This document shows, in pieces, positions 17,145-26,404 of a stretch of DNA of 47,521 nt. The stretch spans positions 1 to 47,521 of the forward strand of contig DCWG01000035.1 of NCBI GenBank assembly GCA_002327525.1. The letters run 5' to 3'. A program made the translations under genes and the position numbers. A model generated the notes under the pieces. The model saw only the letters and a program-made list of their open reading frames with translations. It was not told where the DNA came from and made no database searches. Origin of the DNA: Gammaproteobacteria bacterium UBA2168 (GTDB lineage: Bacteria; Pseudomonadota; Gammaproteobacteria; Pseudomonadales; Azotimanducaceae). The number at the start of each line of letters is the position of its first letter. Positions within the stretch are counted from its first letter, which is position 1.

Positions 17145-18968
17145 ATGCCTGAAACTACTCCCCAGACCGACTCGCCTGACGACATTCTGCGCAATATATT
17201 CGGTTATGCCGGTTTTCGCGGCCAGCAGGCCGACATCATCCAACACGTGTGCAGCGGCGCTGATGCGCTGATCCTGATGCCCACGGGAGGTGGCAAGTCA
17301 CTTTGCTACCAGATTCCCGCCATGGCCATGCCGGGGATGGGCATCGTCGTCTCTCCGCTGATCGCTCTCATGCGCGACCAGGTGCGCGCACTCCTCGAAC
17401 TCGGCGTGCGCGCAGCCTTCCTCAATTCCACCCTCACTCCTCAGGAGCAGGCCGACGTACTCGACCGTGCACGGCGGGGCGAACTGGACCTGCTCTATGT
17501 CGCACCCGAACGGTTGCTGCAGGAAGAAACTCTCACGCAACTGGTATCGATGGACGTGAGCCTGATCGCCATCGATGAGGCGCATTGCGTATCCAGCTGG
17601 GGTCACGACTTTCGCCAGGACTATCTCGAACTCAACCGTCTGCGGGAGCAGTTTCCTTCGGTGCCGCGCCTCGCCCTGACAGCGACGGCCGATGAGCGCA
17701 CGCGGGAGGACATCATCAAACGCCTTGCCCTCGATGATCCAGAAAGATTCATCACGGGTTTCGATCGACCCAATATTCGCTATAGCGTACATCCAAAAAC
17801 CGATGCCCGGCGACAGTTGCTCGGTTTTCTCAGCGATCGCCGGGATCAGGCTGGCATCGTCTACTGTCTGTCGCGCAAGAGCGTCGAACGCACCGCCGAG
17901 TGGCTCCATCAGCAGGGTTTCGACGCGCTGCCCTACCACGCCGGGCTCGATGTCGAGACCCGCACCGGTAATCAGGAGCGATTTCTCACCGACGACGCAG
18001 TGGTAATCGTGGCCACCATCGCGTTCGGAATGGGTATCGACAAACCAGACGTGCGTTTCGTCGCCCATATGGATCTGCCGAAGAGCGTGGAAGCCTACTA
18101 CCAGGAAACCGGGCGTGCGGGCCGCGATGGCGAACCCGCCGACGCCTGGATGGTGTACGGCCTGCAGGATGTGGTACGCCTGTCGCGCATGGTGGAAGAA
18201 TCGGAAGCCAGCGAGCAGCACAAACGCTACGAACGGATGAAACTCGACACCCTGCTGGGCTGGTGCGAGGTTACCAGGTGCAGACGCAGACAACTGCTGC
18301 GCTACTTCGGTGAGGAATTGCCCCGGGATTGCGGCAATTGCGACGTATGCCTGCAACCCCCCGTTACCTGGGATGGCACGCAAGCCGCACAGAAGGCGCT
18401 GTCGTGTGTCTACCGCACCGGCCAGCGCTTCGGCGCCGGGCATCTCATCGACGTTCTGCGCGGGCAACTGCGCGACAAGGTAACCCGTTTACGACACGAT
18501 GCCCTGAGTACTTTTGGTATCGGGGCAGAGTTTTCCGACGCTCAGTGGCGCTCCATCTTTCGCCAGCTAGTGGTACGCGGGTTCCTGATCTCGGATCCCG
18601 CGCGTTTCGGTGCCCTGCGTCTGACACCGGCGGCTCGCAGCCTCCTGCGCGGTGAGGAAGAACTGTTTCTGCGAGAGGACGTCGAGCGTGCAAAAAAAGC
18701 CAGTGTCAGAAAACGGCACATCGACATCGACATAGAAGACGAAGAACTGCTCGATGCCCTGAAAAGGCTCAGGCGCGAATTGGCCCAGGCCCAGGGTGTG
18801 CCACCGTACGTCGTCTTCCACGATGCTACCCTGAAGGAAATGATCCTGCTGCGGCCAAAAAAAACCGCCGACATGCTCGAGGTCTCAGGCGTCGGGCAGG
18901 CCAAACTGGCGAAGTATGGCGACACCTTTCTCAAGTTACTGCGCACATTCGACTTACACCCCGACTGA
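17145..18968 (+). CDS. recQ: ATP-dependent DNA helicase RecQ
   Basis: A 607-residue 3'-5' DNA helicase acting in recombination repair. Motif 0 FGYAGFRGQQADII, Walker A MPTGGGKS at 45-52, DEAH box at 144-147 followed by CVSSWGHDFRQDY (RecQ-specific aromatic loop), and motif VI ETGRAGRDGE. The RQC zinc cysteines are spread across CEVTRCRRRQ and CGNCDVC. A C-terminal HRDC-like helical domain ends with SGVGQAKLAKYGDTFLKLL. Length is normal for bacterial RecQ. No clear ribosome site is visible before ATG 17145, but upstream sequence is noncoding. Confidence 0.97.
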   Translation: MPETTPQTDSPDDILRNIFGYAGFRGQQADIIQHVCSGADALILMPTGGGKSLCYQIPAMAMPGMGIVVSPLIALMRDQVRALLELGVRAAFLNSTLTPQEQADVLDRARRGELDLLYVAPERLLQEETLTQLVSMDVSLIAIDEAHCVSSWGHDFRQDYLELNRLREQFPSVPRLALTATADERTREDIIKRLALDDPERFITGFDRPNIRYSVHPKTDARRQLLGFLSDRRDQAGIVYCLSRKSVERTAEWLHQQGFDALPYHAGLDVETRTGNQERFLTDDAVVIVATIAFGMGIDKPDVRFVAHMDLPKSVEAYYQETGRAGRDGEPADAWMVYGLQDVVRLSRMVEESEASEQHKRYERMKLDTLLGWCEVTRCRRRQLLRYFGEELPRDCGNCDVCLQPPVTWDGTQAAQKALSCVYRTGQRFGAGHLIDVLRGQLRDKVTRLRHDALSTFGIGAEFSDAQWRSIFRQLVVRGFLISDPARFGALRLTPAARSLLRGEEELFLREDVERAKKASVRKRHIDIDIEDEELLDALKRLRRELAQAQGVPPYVVFHDATLKEMILLRPKKTADMLEVSGVGQAKLAKYGDTFLKLLRTFDLHPD

Positions 18969-19149
18969 TGCTCGCTAAAAGCGCGTCGAATCTAGCGTCG
19001 ACGATGAATTCACTTACCGGTGGGGTACGAATGCACTGTGCTGTGCTCCAGGATGGACGTGACGAAAGCATTCCCCGCAGATCACTGACCTCGACGTGGG
19101 CTTCGAGTATGCTACCCGGCCTTTCACGTTCCGTTCTCACACGACATCG

Positions 19150-19398
19150 ATGACCCAGCTGTCCATACTCGATCTCTCCCCCATCACAGAAGGGAGCAAT
19201 ACCCGCGCATCGCTGACCCACTCCCTGGATCTGGCCCAGCACGCCGAGCGCTGGAACTACACCCGCTACTGGGTGGCCGAGCATCACAACATGAAGGGTA
19301 TCGCGAGCGCCGCCACGGATCACGTTGCTCGTCTGCGTTCATACGAGATCGCCGCGCAAGCCGGCGCACAAATCCAACGAGAACAACCCAATGTTTAG
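19150..19398 (+). pseudogene. Luciferase-like monooxygenase gene, N-terminal remnant
   Basis: Starts [15 protein letters not shown] and continues as [30 protein letters not shown], the very characteristic N-terminus of the LLM flavin monooxygenases of the MsnO8/YhbW group (normally about 330 residues). After about 56 residues the family sequence ends, and unrelated residues run into a stop at 19398, overlapping the rdgC start by 8 bases. A deletion has removed the remaining five sixths of the gene. Confidence 0.75.
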
Positions 19399-20290
19399 AA
19401 ACCTGCGCCTCTATCGGCTGCATTCCGAGTGGCCGCAGTCTGAACAAGCGCTATCCCAACAGCTCGAAAACCTCGCATTCAAGCCGTGCGGATCCCTCAC
19501 GGAAAGGAGTGCCGGCTGGGAGTCGCCCGCCGAGGGTAATCCCTTGCTTGCACGTCGCGTGGGAGGCGTGGACCTGATTCAGCTACGCGAACAGTCGCGT
19601 GTGCTACCGGTCGCCGCCATCAACGAGGCACTAGATGAACGCATGGCCGAGTTCGAGCAGCGAACGCAGCGCAAACCCGGGCGCAAGGAAAAGCGTGAGC
19701 TGAAAGACGAGATCTACGCGCAGTTGCTGCCTCGCTCCCTATTGAAATCGGACCGTGTGCAGGGTTTTTGTATCCGATCCGAGATCACATCAGAGACACT
19801 GATCGGAGTAGGCAGTGCCTCCCAAGCGCAGGTCGACCGTTTTCTGGATGCGTTGCGCGCGGCACTTGGCAGTCTCAACGTCACCCCTCTCGACTTCGCC
19901 AGTCCCGTATCGGCGTTGTTGGTCAACACCTACCTTGGCAGTGGTCCACGCAATCTCGTCGTCGGCCGTGAGTGCAAGATGGTGGATGCCGCCGGTACAG
20001 GTGCCAGCGTCAATTGGAACGACATCGACATCCTCGACGGCAGCGTGCGACGACACGTCCGCGACGGTCTGAAAATAGACCGCCTGGCGCTGTCTTATGG
20101 TGAGGTGATGAGTTTTGTCCTGGATCAGCAGATGGTGCTGCGCAAGATACGAATATCCGGCGACGAATTAAGCGACGATACGGAAGAGGAAGAGCCCCTG
20201 GCACGTCTCGACGCAAGGCTGGTCCTCTTCGCGGGCACCCTTTCGAGGCTGATGCTCGGCCTGAAACAGGCACTCGGCGGCTATGCCTGA
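19391..20290 (+). CDS. rdgC: Recombination-associated protein RdgC
   Basis: A 299-residue ring-forming DNA-binding protein that modulates RecA. The start [15 protein letters not shown] and the segments [42 protein letters not shown] and the closing [14 protein letters not shown] are diagnostic. Length matches the family (about 300). The frame is open upstream to 19325, but ATG 19391 fits the conserved N-terminus. The upstream luciferase remnant probably replaced part of the original promoter region. RdgC is confined mainly to Beta- and Gammaproteobacteria, which supports the taxonomic inference. Confidence 0.96.
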   Translation: MFRNLRLYRLHSEWPQSEQALSQQLENLAFKPCGSLTERSAGWESPAEGNPLLARRVGGVDLIQLREQSRVLPVAAINEALDERMAEFEQRTQRKPGRKEKRELKDEIYAQLLPRSLLKSDRVQGFCIRSEITSETLIGVGSASQAQVDRFLDALRAALGSLNVTPLDFASPVSALLVNTYLGSGPRNLVVGRECKMVDAAGTGASVNWNDIDILDGSVRRHVRDGLKIDRLALSYGEVMSFVLDQQMVLRKIRISGDELSDDTEEEEPLARLDARLVLFAGTLSRLMLGLKQALGGYA

Positions 20291-20305
20291 ACCCCGAGGG
20301 GGGTT
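20290..20305 (+). terminator. Short GC hairpin after rdgC
   Basis: AACCCC (20290-20295) and GGGGTT (20300-20305) form a 6-base stem with a 4-base loop immediately at the rdgC stop, between convergent rdgC and the DUF1501 remnant. No T-run follows, so termination strength is uncertain. Confidence 0.4.
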
Positions 20306-20309
20306 GGGC

Positions 20310-20825
20310 TCAGATCATGAAGCCGATGGGAGCCGTGGCAGATTCCGGTGCGTAGAAGCGGCGGATGTTGGGCAGCACTCTGTCGAGGTCGGCCGCGCCA
20401 ACACCAAACCACAGAGCCAGCTCGGCGTAGAATTCATCGATGCTGGTCGTCGGGATGTAACGGCCTCGACCCACGTCCAGCGGGTTGTCCGGCGTCGTGT
20501 CGGGATAGTCGCCATAGACTCGATTACCTGCGACACCCCTCCCCATCACCAGGTTGTGCCCTCCCCAGCCGTGGTTCGAACCCTTACCATTGGACGGCAG
20601 TGTCCCGCCGAAATCCGGCGCCAGTGTCCTGCCGAAATCCGGCGCCAGTGTCCTGCCGAAATCCAAGATGGTGAACGTCGCAACCCGGTCGCTGACGCCG
20701 AGTTCATCGAGCGCTGCGCTGAATTCGCTCAATCCCTGGCTCAGCATGGGCGGCATGGCCTGTTGCTGTGGCAGTGCGTCGTCGTGATGATCCCAGCCAC
20801 CTTTCGAGAGGAGCCGATCACGGGT
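20310..20825 (-). pseudogene. DUF1501 protein, C-terminal remnant
   Basis: The frame opens after a TAA at 20826-20828, without a suitable start, and reads SKGGWDHHDDAL, LSEFSAALDELGVSDRV, FGRTL, SNGKGSNHGWGGHNLVMG, GRYIPTTSIDEF and ALWFGVGAADLDRVLPNI. This is the C-terminal third of a DUF1501 (sulfatase-fold, often Tat-secreted) protein of about 430 residues. The 5' two thirds are absent. The conserved DFGRTL-SNGKGSDHGWGGH block carries an expanded 8-residue tandem duplication (see repeat). DUF1501 genes usually pair with a DUF1800 gene, which is not present here. Confidence 0.8.
20598..20664. repeat. 24-base tandem repeat, 2.8 copies
   Basis: Unit CAGTGTCCTGCCGAAATCCGGCGC, at 20598-20621 (one mismatch), 20622-20645 and partial 20646-20664. 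On the minus strand it encodes an in-frame octapeptide duplication DFGRTLAP inside the DUF1501 remnant. Near-identity of the copies indicates a recent slippage event, after the gene was already broken or concurrent with it. Confidence 0.9.
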
Positions 20826-20917
20826 TTACCAGGCAGATTGCACATTCTAACAGGAGGCGGTTGCGCAGGATTTGATCCCGTTGTCGTAACCCGGCTCGGG
20901 CGAGCTCCGAAGGCCCA

Positions 20918-21628
20918 TCAGTCGACCAGGTAATACTCCAGTGTGGATACCACCCGTACGCGCTTGATGTGTGGATTATTGCTGTCGCGTTCCTGTATCG
21001 AAAACTGGCCCTGCCGGGCGGAGCGTATCTTGCCGAGCACACTGTCGGAATCCGCTGCGAACTTCTCGGCCACCCGACGTGCGCTTCGCGTGGCCTGTTC
21101 AATCATGGCGGGTCTGATGTCGTTTAGACCGTTAAAAAGATATTGCGTGCGCACGTCGTAGTCGTTCTGCGCGATCACGATGCCGGCCTTGCCCAGCTCC
21201 AGCAGGCCGCTACCCGCGTCCCGAACGGCGTTCACCTTATCGGTGAACACGGTGATGGTCTGCTCAACGGAATAGCGGTAGCGCACGTTCCTATTCCCGA
21301 AATCGCGCGCGTGACGATCGGTCACGTTGGGGGCGCTCAGGCTGAGTTCCTGCGTCTCGAATCCCAGTTCGGCGAGAAAGGTCAGTACGCCGGAGCGCTG
21401 AGCGTCGATACGCATCAGCAGCTCCTGCAAGTCGTCACCCGCCGTTACGATGCGCAACGGCCAGATGGCCGTATCGGCCCGCACCTCGCGTTCGGCGAGC
21501 CCTTTTACCGTGACGCTCCGCTCGAGCACGCGGCTCTCGAGAAATCCCTGTCCAATGAAATAGCCGGATGCCGCCACACCCAGCGCAATGATCACACTCC
21601 CGAGCAGCACAGCGTTTGTATTGAGCAT
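20918..21628 (-). CDS. SIMPL (DUF541) domain protein, membrane anchored
   Basis: A 236-residue protein with one N-terminal membrane segment (about 5-28, VLLGSVIIALGVAASGYFIG) and a periplasmic SIMPL domain starting RSVTVKGLAEREVRADTAIW. Further family features are LGFETQELSLSAPNV, YSVEQTITVFT and QYLFNGLNDIRPAMIEQATRSA. The family includes the oxidative-stress protein YggE; a precise biochemical function is not established. ATG 21628 places the membrane segment at the extreme N-terminus; the frame extends to 21658. No strong ribosome site. Confidence 0.88.
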   Translation of the reverse strand: MLNTNAVLLGSVIIALGVAASGYFIGQGFLESRVLERSVTVKGLAEREVRADTAIWPLRIVTAGDDLQELLMRIDAQRSGVLTFLAELGFETQELSLSAPNVTDRHARDFGNRNVRYRYSVEQTITVFTDKVNAVRDAGSGLLELGKAGIVIAQNDYDVRTQYLFNGLNDIRPAMIEQATRSARRVAEKFAADSDSVLGKIRSARQGQFSIQERDSNNPHIKRVRVVSTLEYYLVD

Positions 21629-21729
21629 GTTACGTCTTACCGTCGAGCACACACACACATCTTACCCCAGCCAGTGTCTGTGGCAGACGTGCGCACCTCT
21701 GGTCAATCGACCCGCACACCGCATCGCAA

Positions 21730-21876
21730 TCACAAAGCATTGCGGTACGCAGCCAGATCCCAGTTCGGGTAGCGTGCCGCCGCGCGTGCGAGCATCATCT
21801 GCATCCAGAAAGGGTCTCCCGGAGGATGCACGCCAAAGCAGGCGAGTTGCTCCGGCGTGGCGTGGTCGAGTGCGCC
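21730..21876 (-). pseudogene. C-terminal fragment of an unidentified gene
   Basis: Reads GALDHATPEQLACFGVHPPGD, then WMQMMLARAAARYPNWDLAAYRNAL and a stop at 21730. The ordered, protein-like sequence with a natural stop and no possible start nearby marks it as the tail of a longer minus-strand gene whose body is gone. I cannot name the family. It abuts a DUF1801 fragment on the other strand. Confidence 0.45.
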
Positions 21877-21881
21877 AGGCG

Positions 21882-22049
21882 CGTCAACTGTTGCTGTCTC
21901 TGATCGCCCACCGCGCGAAACTCGGAAAGCACAAGACGGGCAGGCCGTACCTGTACGTCAACAAGCTGGAAGACGTGTACATCCCGACGCTCAGGAGGCT
22001 GATTCGTCGATCGGCCGACGCAATGCGAAAAATAGTTCCCAACGTCTGA
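21882..22049 (+). pseudogene. DUF1801 protein, C-terminal fragment
   Basis: Reads KLGKHKTGRPYLYVNKLEDV, then IPTLRRLIRRSADAMRK, and stops at 22047-22049. This is the signature end of DUF1801 (YdhG-like) proteins, which usually have LGKHKTGKSCLYIK followed by a two-helix tail. The N-terminal 90 or so residues are missing; upstream frame sequence is unrelated. Confidence 0.65.
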
Positions 22050-22132
22050 TCGAGGGAGCCTGGCCAGAATGCTCCATGATCACGGAATCGTGGCTTTTAG
22101 CCGCGATGGAGCCATCCGGGATAAGGCGCTGA

Positions 22133-23146
22133 CTAGAGCCGATAGACACGCTCCGCCGTACCGTAGAACATGGCATGCTTCTCTTCTTCGGAAAAATCCG
22201 CCACCAGTTTCTTGAAAGCGTTCCACAACACCTGATAGGACACTGACAGGCGGTCTACCGGAAAGTTGCTCTCGAACATGCAACGCTGCGGTCCGAAGCA
22301 CTCGATCGTGTGCATATAGTACGGCCACTGCGCGGAGACGAATTCGTCAGAGCTCGGCGGCCTCTCCCGCTGATCCCACCCGAAACCATTGTCCGGCATT
22401 GCCATACCACCGAGCTTCGCCACCACATTGGGACACTGTGCGATCGCCGCGATGTCCTCCCGCCATTGCGCGAATATCTCGTCCTGACGGCCGGCATACG
22501 CACCCACGCCGAGCGGAGTGCCGAAGTGATCCAGAATCATGGTCGTTCCTGTCGCGGAACGCGCCAGATCGAGATACTCGCGATTTTGCATGAAGAAATG
22601 CCATGTGTCGTAGGTGTACCCGAGCTCCCCCAGGGTGCGCACGCCCGCGCGAAAATCATCGCGTCCGTAAGGGCAGGCACGACGCCCGGGATTGCTGAGC
22701 GTTCCGGTGTCATCAGAGGGTCCGGCATGCCGGATACCCCGAAAGAGTCCCTGCCCGGCCTCCTCATGAGCCGCCAGCACTTCTTTCAACCGACCCTCGT
22801 CCAGTGTCATGTCGGCATGGCTCACGATACCGGCAATGGTTGCCTTGCCTTCCCCGGCGGCTGACTCCGCCGCCACACCCGCAACGTATTGCGTCTCACC
22901 AACCGGTTTCAGATGATCCGGTCCATCACTGCGGTAACCCGAGTGGCAGTCGATGAATACCGTCTTCTCGACGTTGTGCCCGCAGCCCGTATCGCGCCAG
23001 AGGTCCTGCAACACGTAGCGCCCCCACAGGGGCGTCGGCTGCTCCCAGAGGTGATGGTGTGTGTCGATGATCGGCCGGCCGGGCTCGACAATATCCTCGG
23101 TCACCGAGGCGAGCCAGGACTCGGATCCCGGTTCCAGACTACCCAT
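22133..23146 (-). CDS. Amidohydrolase-2 family metal-dependent hydrolase
   Basis: A 337-residue TIM-barrel hydrolase of the amidohydrolase-2 group (2-pyrone-4,6-dicarboxylate lactonase and aminocarboxymuconate decarboxylase relatives). The metal-binding start is PIIDTHHHLW. Later strands include IVSHADM, FRGIRHAG, MILDHFGTPLG, VVAKLGGMAM and the closing CMFESNFPVDR, with the Asp and Asn/Pro of this subfamily. ATG 23146 has a fine AAGGGAG site 7 bases upstream, so the in-frame extension to 23182 is rejected. Probable hydrolase of a lactone or related carboxylate; substrate unknown. Confidence 0.9.
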   Translation of the reverse strand: MGSLEPGSESWLASVTEDIVEPGRPIIDTHHHLWEQPTPLWGRYVLQDLWRDTGCGHNVEKTVFIDCHSGYRSDGPDHLKPVGETQYVAGVAAESAAGEGKATIAGIVSHADMTLDEGRLKEVLAAHEEAGQGLFRGIRHAGPSDDTGTLSNPGRRACPYGRDDFRAGVRTLGELGYTYDTWHFFMQNREYLDLARSATGTTMILDHFGTPLGVGAYAGRQDEIFAQWREDIAAIAQCPNVVAKLGGMAMPDNGFGWDQRERPPSSDEFVSAQWPYYMHTIECFGPQRCMFESNFPVDRLSVSYQVLWNAFKKLVADFSEEEKHAMFYGTAERVYRL

Positions 23147-23200
23147 GGTGTTTCTCCCTTGAGAAACCGGGAAAGATAACACGAGGCAAATGACGCTGGG

Positions 23201-23326
23201 TCAGGGTGTCAGCGCAAATGCCAGGACGTCGTCGCCCCGGTCGAGTCCAAGCATGCCGTGCCCGCCTGCCACCACCACGGTGTACTGCCGCCCATCGAGC
23301 TGGTAACTCATGGGCACCGCCCTCAT
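23201..23326 (-). pseudogene. Quinoprotein glucose dehydrogenase, C-terminal fragment
   Basis: The last 41 codons of a PQQ-dependent membrane glucose dehydrogenase-type beta-propeller: PMSYQLDGRQYTVVVAGGHG and GLDRGDDVLAFALTP. Family members end PMTY-DGRQYVVIAAGGHG--G---GD-VVAFALP, so the match is close across the whole segment. No start and none of the other propeller blades are present. It lies 54 bases beyond the amidohydrolase start, on the same strand. Confidence 0.75.
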
Positions 23327-23371
23327 CTGAGACGAATTCCGCTTTGAGTCAACCAGTCTTGGAGGGACGTC

Positions 23372-23971
23372 ATGTCGAATGGCCCCATCGTAACGCTTCG
23401 TAATCTCACATTTTCTCACGACACCGCCACAAAGCCCCTGATCTCAGCCCTGTCGATGCACCTGCCTGGGGGTTTCACCGGCGTGGTTGAGGCCAGCGGC
23501 GCTGGCAAGACTACCCTGCTCAGACTCATCGCCGGAAAACTCCACCCCACGTCGGGTACCATCCAGGGTGCAGACCGGGCGGTGTATTGCGAACAACGGA
23601 CCGACGCACCTCCGCCCACCTTCCGCGCGTTCCTGGAGGACTAGGCCAACAAAGCCTTCACTTTACGCGGGCGGCTGGACGTGGATCTCGATTTCGGCGA
23701 TCGCTGGGATACGCTCAGCCACGGTGAACGCAAACGCGCACAATTCGCTCACGCGCTCTGGCAACGGCCAGTGCTGCTCGCCATCGACGAGCCGACCAAT
23801 CACATCGACCGCCACGCCCGGGAGTTTCTCCTGGACAGCCTGAAGCGCTTGCGTGGCGTGGGGCTGCTCGTCAGCCACGATGATCGCTTTCTCGACCGGC
23901 TCTCTGTCTCGCGGTGGCGCGTCACGAAAGACGACATTGGCGACTCCGTCGTACGCGTGGACGGCTACTGA
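23372..23971 (+). pseudogene. ABC-F-type ATPase, N-terminal half with internal TAG
   Basis: ATG 23372 has a GGAGGG site 5 bases upstream. The frame gives the first ABC domain of an ABC-F protein: a Walker A region EASGAGKTTLLRLIAG (the usual first Gly is Glu), then FLED, a TAG at 23642-23644, then in the same frame LRGRLDVDLDF, signature LSHGERKRAQFAHAL, Walker B VLLAIDEPTNH and H-loop LLVSHDDRFLDRL. TAG probably replaces a Trp (FLEDWD-type). The second ABC domain, normally about 300 more residues, is absent, and the frame ends at 23971. Two independent lesions make function unlikely. Confidence 0.8.
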
Positions 23972-24069
23972 GGCCGCCAGTTTTGCAAATATCGCTTGCG
24001 AGCGTTAGATTTCGGTAATCTGCCGAGTTTCTTCACACGGTTCGGTTCATACAGTCAACGGGGGTTTCC

Positions 24070-25863
24070 ATGAAGATCTCAATCCGAACAGCCACCTGCC
24101 TGAGTTGCATACTACTGACGAGTGCCGCCCACGCGGCCGTGTTTCAGGGTGTCGTCGCGGATGAGCAGGGAACTGGTATTGCAGGTGCAATGGTCACATT
24201 TCGCTTCGGCGAACCGTTTCAGGAACGCACCGTCTTTACCGACGACGCCGGTGCCTACGCGGCGACCGGCCTGCCAGCGGGAACCAACCATCTGTTGAGA
24301 GTGCGGCGCATCGGCTGGAAAGATCTCATCTCGGGAGGCCATCTTGCCTCCGAAGACGGTGCGACAGCACTCGACCTCACCATGGTCCGGCACACGGATC
24401 CCGCCGAGGTCGCGGCACAACTTCCCGCCAATCACTGGTATGCGCTGCTGCTGGAGAAGTTCGACAACGAATACCACCGCGAACAGTTCGTACGCCAGTG
24501 CACGTATTGCCACCAACAGGGCAACGCCGCCACCCGCATCGTTCGTGACACACAGGAGTGGGAAAAAGTGCTCGCGCTCATGGCACGCATGGGCGGAGGC
24601 CTCGATGCCGACCTGGCGGCCCGCGTACCTGAACTGATCAATGCCGCGTACGATCCTGAGGTTGCGGTACCGGCACTGACCCAGGGCTGGCAGGAACCGG
24701 GATTCGCTCCGCCGCCATCGCCGGAAGTGCGCCGTTCGGTTATCGACGAGTATCAACTCGGCGCGCGCTCCTCCATGCAGCACGACATGATCGTCCACCC
24801 GAGCGGTCACATTTATTCCGTCGACATGTCCTCCGACACCTTGTTCCGCATGGATCCCTCGATACCTGGGGGTAAGCGCGAGTGGTTCAGTATTCCCCGC
24901 GAGGAAGTGCCCCTCGGCGGCGTGATGGGGTCCGGAGCACTGCCGTCCAACACGGAGATGCACGTCGGCCCTCATTCATTGCAGGTGGATCCGAAGGGCC
25001 GCGTCTGGATCACACTCGCAACCGGCAATCGCCTCGCGATGTTCGATCCCTCGGATGCTTCGTTCCAGATCGAACCGCTACCGGCCGGCATCTACCCACA
25101 CACCCTGCGCATCGATGACCGTGGCCGCATCTGGTACACCATCGCGGTGTCCAACCACTTCGGGATGTACAACCCGGAGAACGGCCGACATGAAGTGGTG
25201 CGCCTGCCGGCGCGCAGCTTTGGCGAGGAGGTGGCCCTGCGCTTGCTGCCGTTCGTCTTCTGGCTGAGCCAGCACGTGGATCTGGATCTGGGCGGCGGCG
25301 AGGGTGGCGGGCTACCAGTCCCTTACGGCGTCGACATCGCACCCAATGGTGATGTGTGGTTCTCCCAGCTGAACGCCCACCGTATCGGACGCATCGATCC
25401 CGAAACGCTCGAAGTGACCATGATCGACACCCCGTTCACCGCGCCGCGACGCATGCGCTTCGACTCCAAAGGTAATCTGTGGATTCCGGGTTTCAGCTCG
25501 AATCTGCTGTCCCGTTTCGATCCACAAACACTCGAGTTCAAGAATTTCGAGCTGCCCATCGAGCCGCTCGGTAGCGAGACGCCCTACTCGCTGAACGTCG
25601 ATCTGAGCACCGACACAGTCTGGATTTGCGGTACCAACAGCGACACGCTGATCAGCTTCGACAGCGCAGCAGAGGAATTCACCGTATATCCGTTGCCGAC
25701 CCGCAGCACCTACACGCGCGACATCGATTTCGACCGTGATGGCGCTGTATGGACCTCGAATTCCAACGCACCAGCGTGGCAGATCGAAACGGGTGTCCCG
25801 CGTGTTCTGCGCTTGATCCCGGGCCGGCACCAGGATCCGGGAACGACCTCTTCGACGAGGTGA
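24070..25863 (+). CDS. Secreted heme-motif protein with Vgb-like beta-propeller
   Basis: A 597-residue exported protein in three parts. The signal peptide ends at TSAAHA-AV (about residue 22). Residues 24-105 are a carboxypeptidase-regulatory/SpaA-like beta-sandwich (GVVADEQGTGIAGAMVTF, TDDAGAYAATGLPAG). A CTYCH heme-binding motif follows at 144-148 with Met-rich helices after it. From about 235 onward lies a virginiamycin-B-lyase-like (Vgb) propeller with repeating GRVW and GDVWFSQ blades. Similar proteins occur beside oxidoreductases, where the heme could pass electrons while the propeller binds a substrate; that role is inferred. First gene of a run with a lipoprotein and a cytochrome c. 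Confidence 0.85.
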   Translation: MKISIRTATCLSCILLTSAAHAAVFQGVVADEQGTGIAGAMVTFRFGEPFQERTVFTDDAGAYAATGLPAGTNHLLRVRRIGWKDLISGGHLASEDGATALDLTMVRHTDPAEVAAQLPANHWYALLLEKFDNEYHREQFVRQCTYCHQQGNAATRIVRDTQEWEKVLALMARMGGGLDADLAARVPELINAAYDPEVAVPALTQGWQEPGFAPPPSPEVRRSVIDEYQLGARSSMQHDMIVHPSGHIYSVDMSSDTLFRMDPSIPGGKREWFSIPREEVPLGGVMGSGALPSNTEMHVGPHSLQVDPKGRVWITLATGNRLAMFDPSDASFQIEPLPAGIYPHTLRIDDRGRIWYTIAVSNHFGMYNPENGRHEVVRLPARSFGEEVALRLLPFVFWLSQHVDLDLGGGEGGGLPVPYGVDIAPNGDVWFSQLNAHRIGRIDPETLEVTMIDTPFTAPRRMRFDSKGNLWIPGFSSNLLSRFDPQTLEFKNFELPIEPLGSETPYSLNVDLSTDTVWICGTNSDTLISFDSAAEEFTVYPLPTRSTYTRDIDFDRDGAVWTSNSNAPAWQIETGVPRVLRLIPGRHQDPGTTSSTR

Positions 25864-25870
25864 GTACACT

Positions 25871-26404
25871 ATGAGGATCGTGACCACACTGGCCGCGCTG
25901 TTGCTGCTGCATGGGTGTACGGATGAAGCCCAGGAGGCAGCCGCACTCGCGGCACGGCTCGAACAGGAAGCCAGCGGTCTGTCTGCCGCACTCGCCCAAC
26001 ACAGCGCGCCGCAACCCGGCGGTGTCGTCGTACGGCTTGCCTTCGGCGAGGAGGCCGACCTGGATCTGTATGTTACCGATCCGCTCATGGACACGGTTTA
26101 CTTCGCGCGCCACGAATCGCGTACCGGAGGGCGTATCGTCTCCGATATACGCTGTGAGACGCCAACAGAAGGCTTGCGTATCGAGGAGATCCGTTTCGAT
26201 GCACCCTGGCCCGGCCGTTACCGTGTGGGTGTGGATCATCCGAAGCGCTGCGACGATGCGCGCGCACCGGCTCCGTCCGCTTATGCGCTCACCGTGTTCG
26301 CAGACGGCGAGGTGCACGAGAAACGCGGGTCGGTCAACCTGCAACGCTTCGAGGTCATCGTGCTCGAATTCGAAGTCAAAGGAGAACCGAATGAAGCGAC
26401 TTAG
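25871..26404 (+). CDS. Predicted lipoprotein, DUF2135/PPC-like beta domain
   Basis: A 177-residue lipoprotein with lipobox LLHGC (Cys16). After a helical linker it has a beta-sandwich with LAFGEEADLDLYVTDPLMDTV, RTGGRIVSDIRC, EEIRFDAPWPGRYRVGVDH and FADGEVHEK, which resembles YfaP/DUF2135 or bacterial pre-peptidase domains often found on secreted complexes. It starts 8 bases after the propeller gene and overlaps the cytochrome start by 14 bases, so the three are cotranscribed. Probably a surface-anchored partner of the propeller protein; no catalytic motif. Confidence 0.75.
   Translation: MRIVTTLAALLLLHGCTDEAQEAAALAARLEQEASGLSAALAQHSAPQPGGVVVRLAFGEEADLDLYVTDPLMDTVYFARHESRTGGRIVSDIRCETPTEGLRIEEIRFDAPWPGRYRVGVDHPKRCDDARAPAPSAYALTVFADGEVHEKRGSVNLQRFEVIVLEFEVKGEPNEAT

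Noticed and set aside
17298..18467. Long minus-strand ORF opposite recQ
   Set aside because: It is the antisense shadow of a clear RecQ helicase; no family motif on the minus strand.
21640..21662. CA dinucleotide run as a regulatory or phase-variable repeat
   Set aside because: Only about five units; too short to support a claim.
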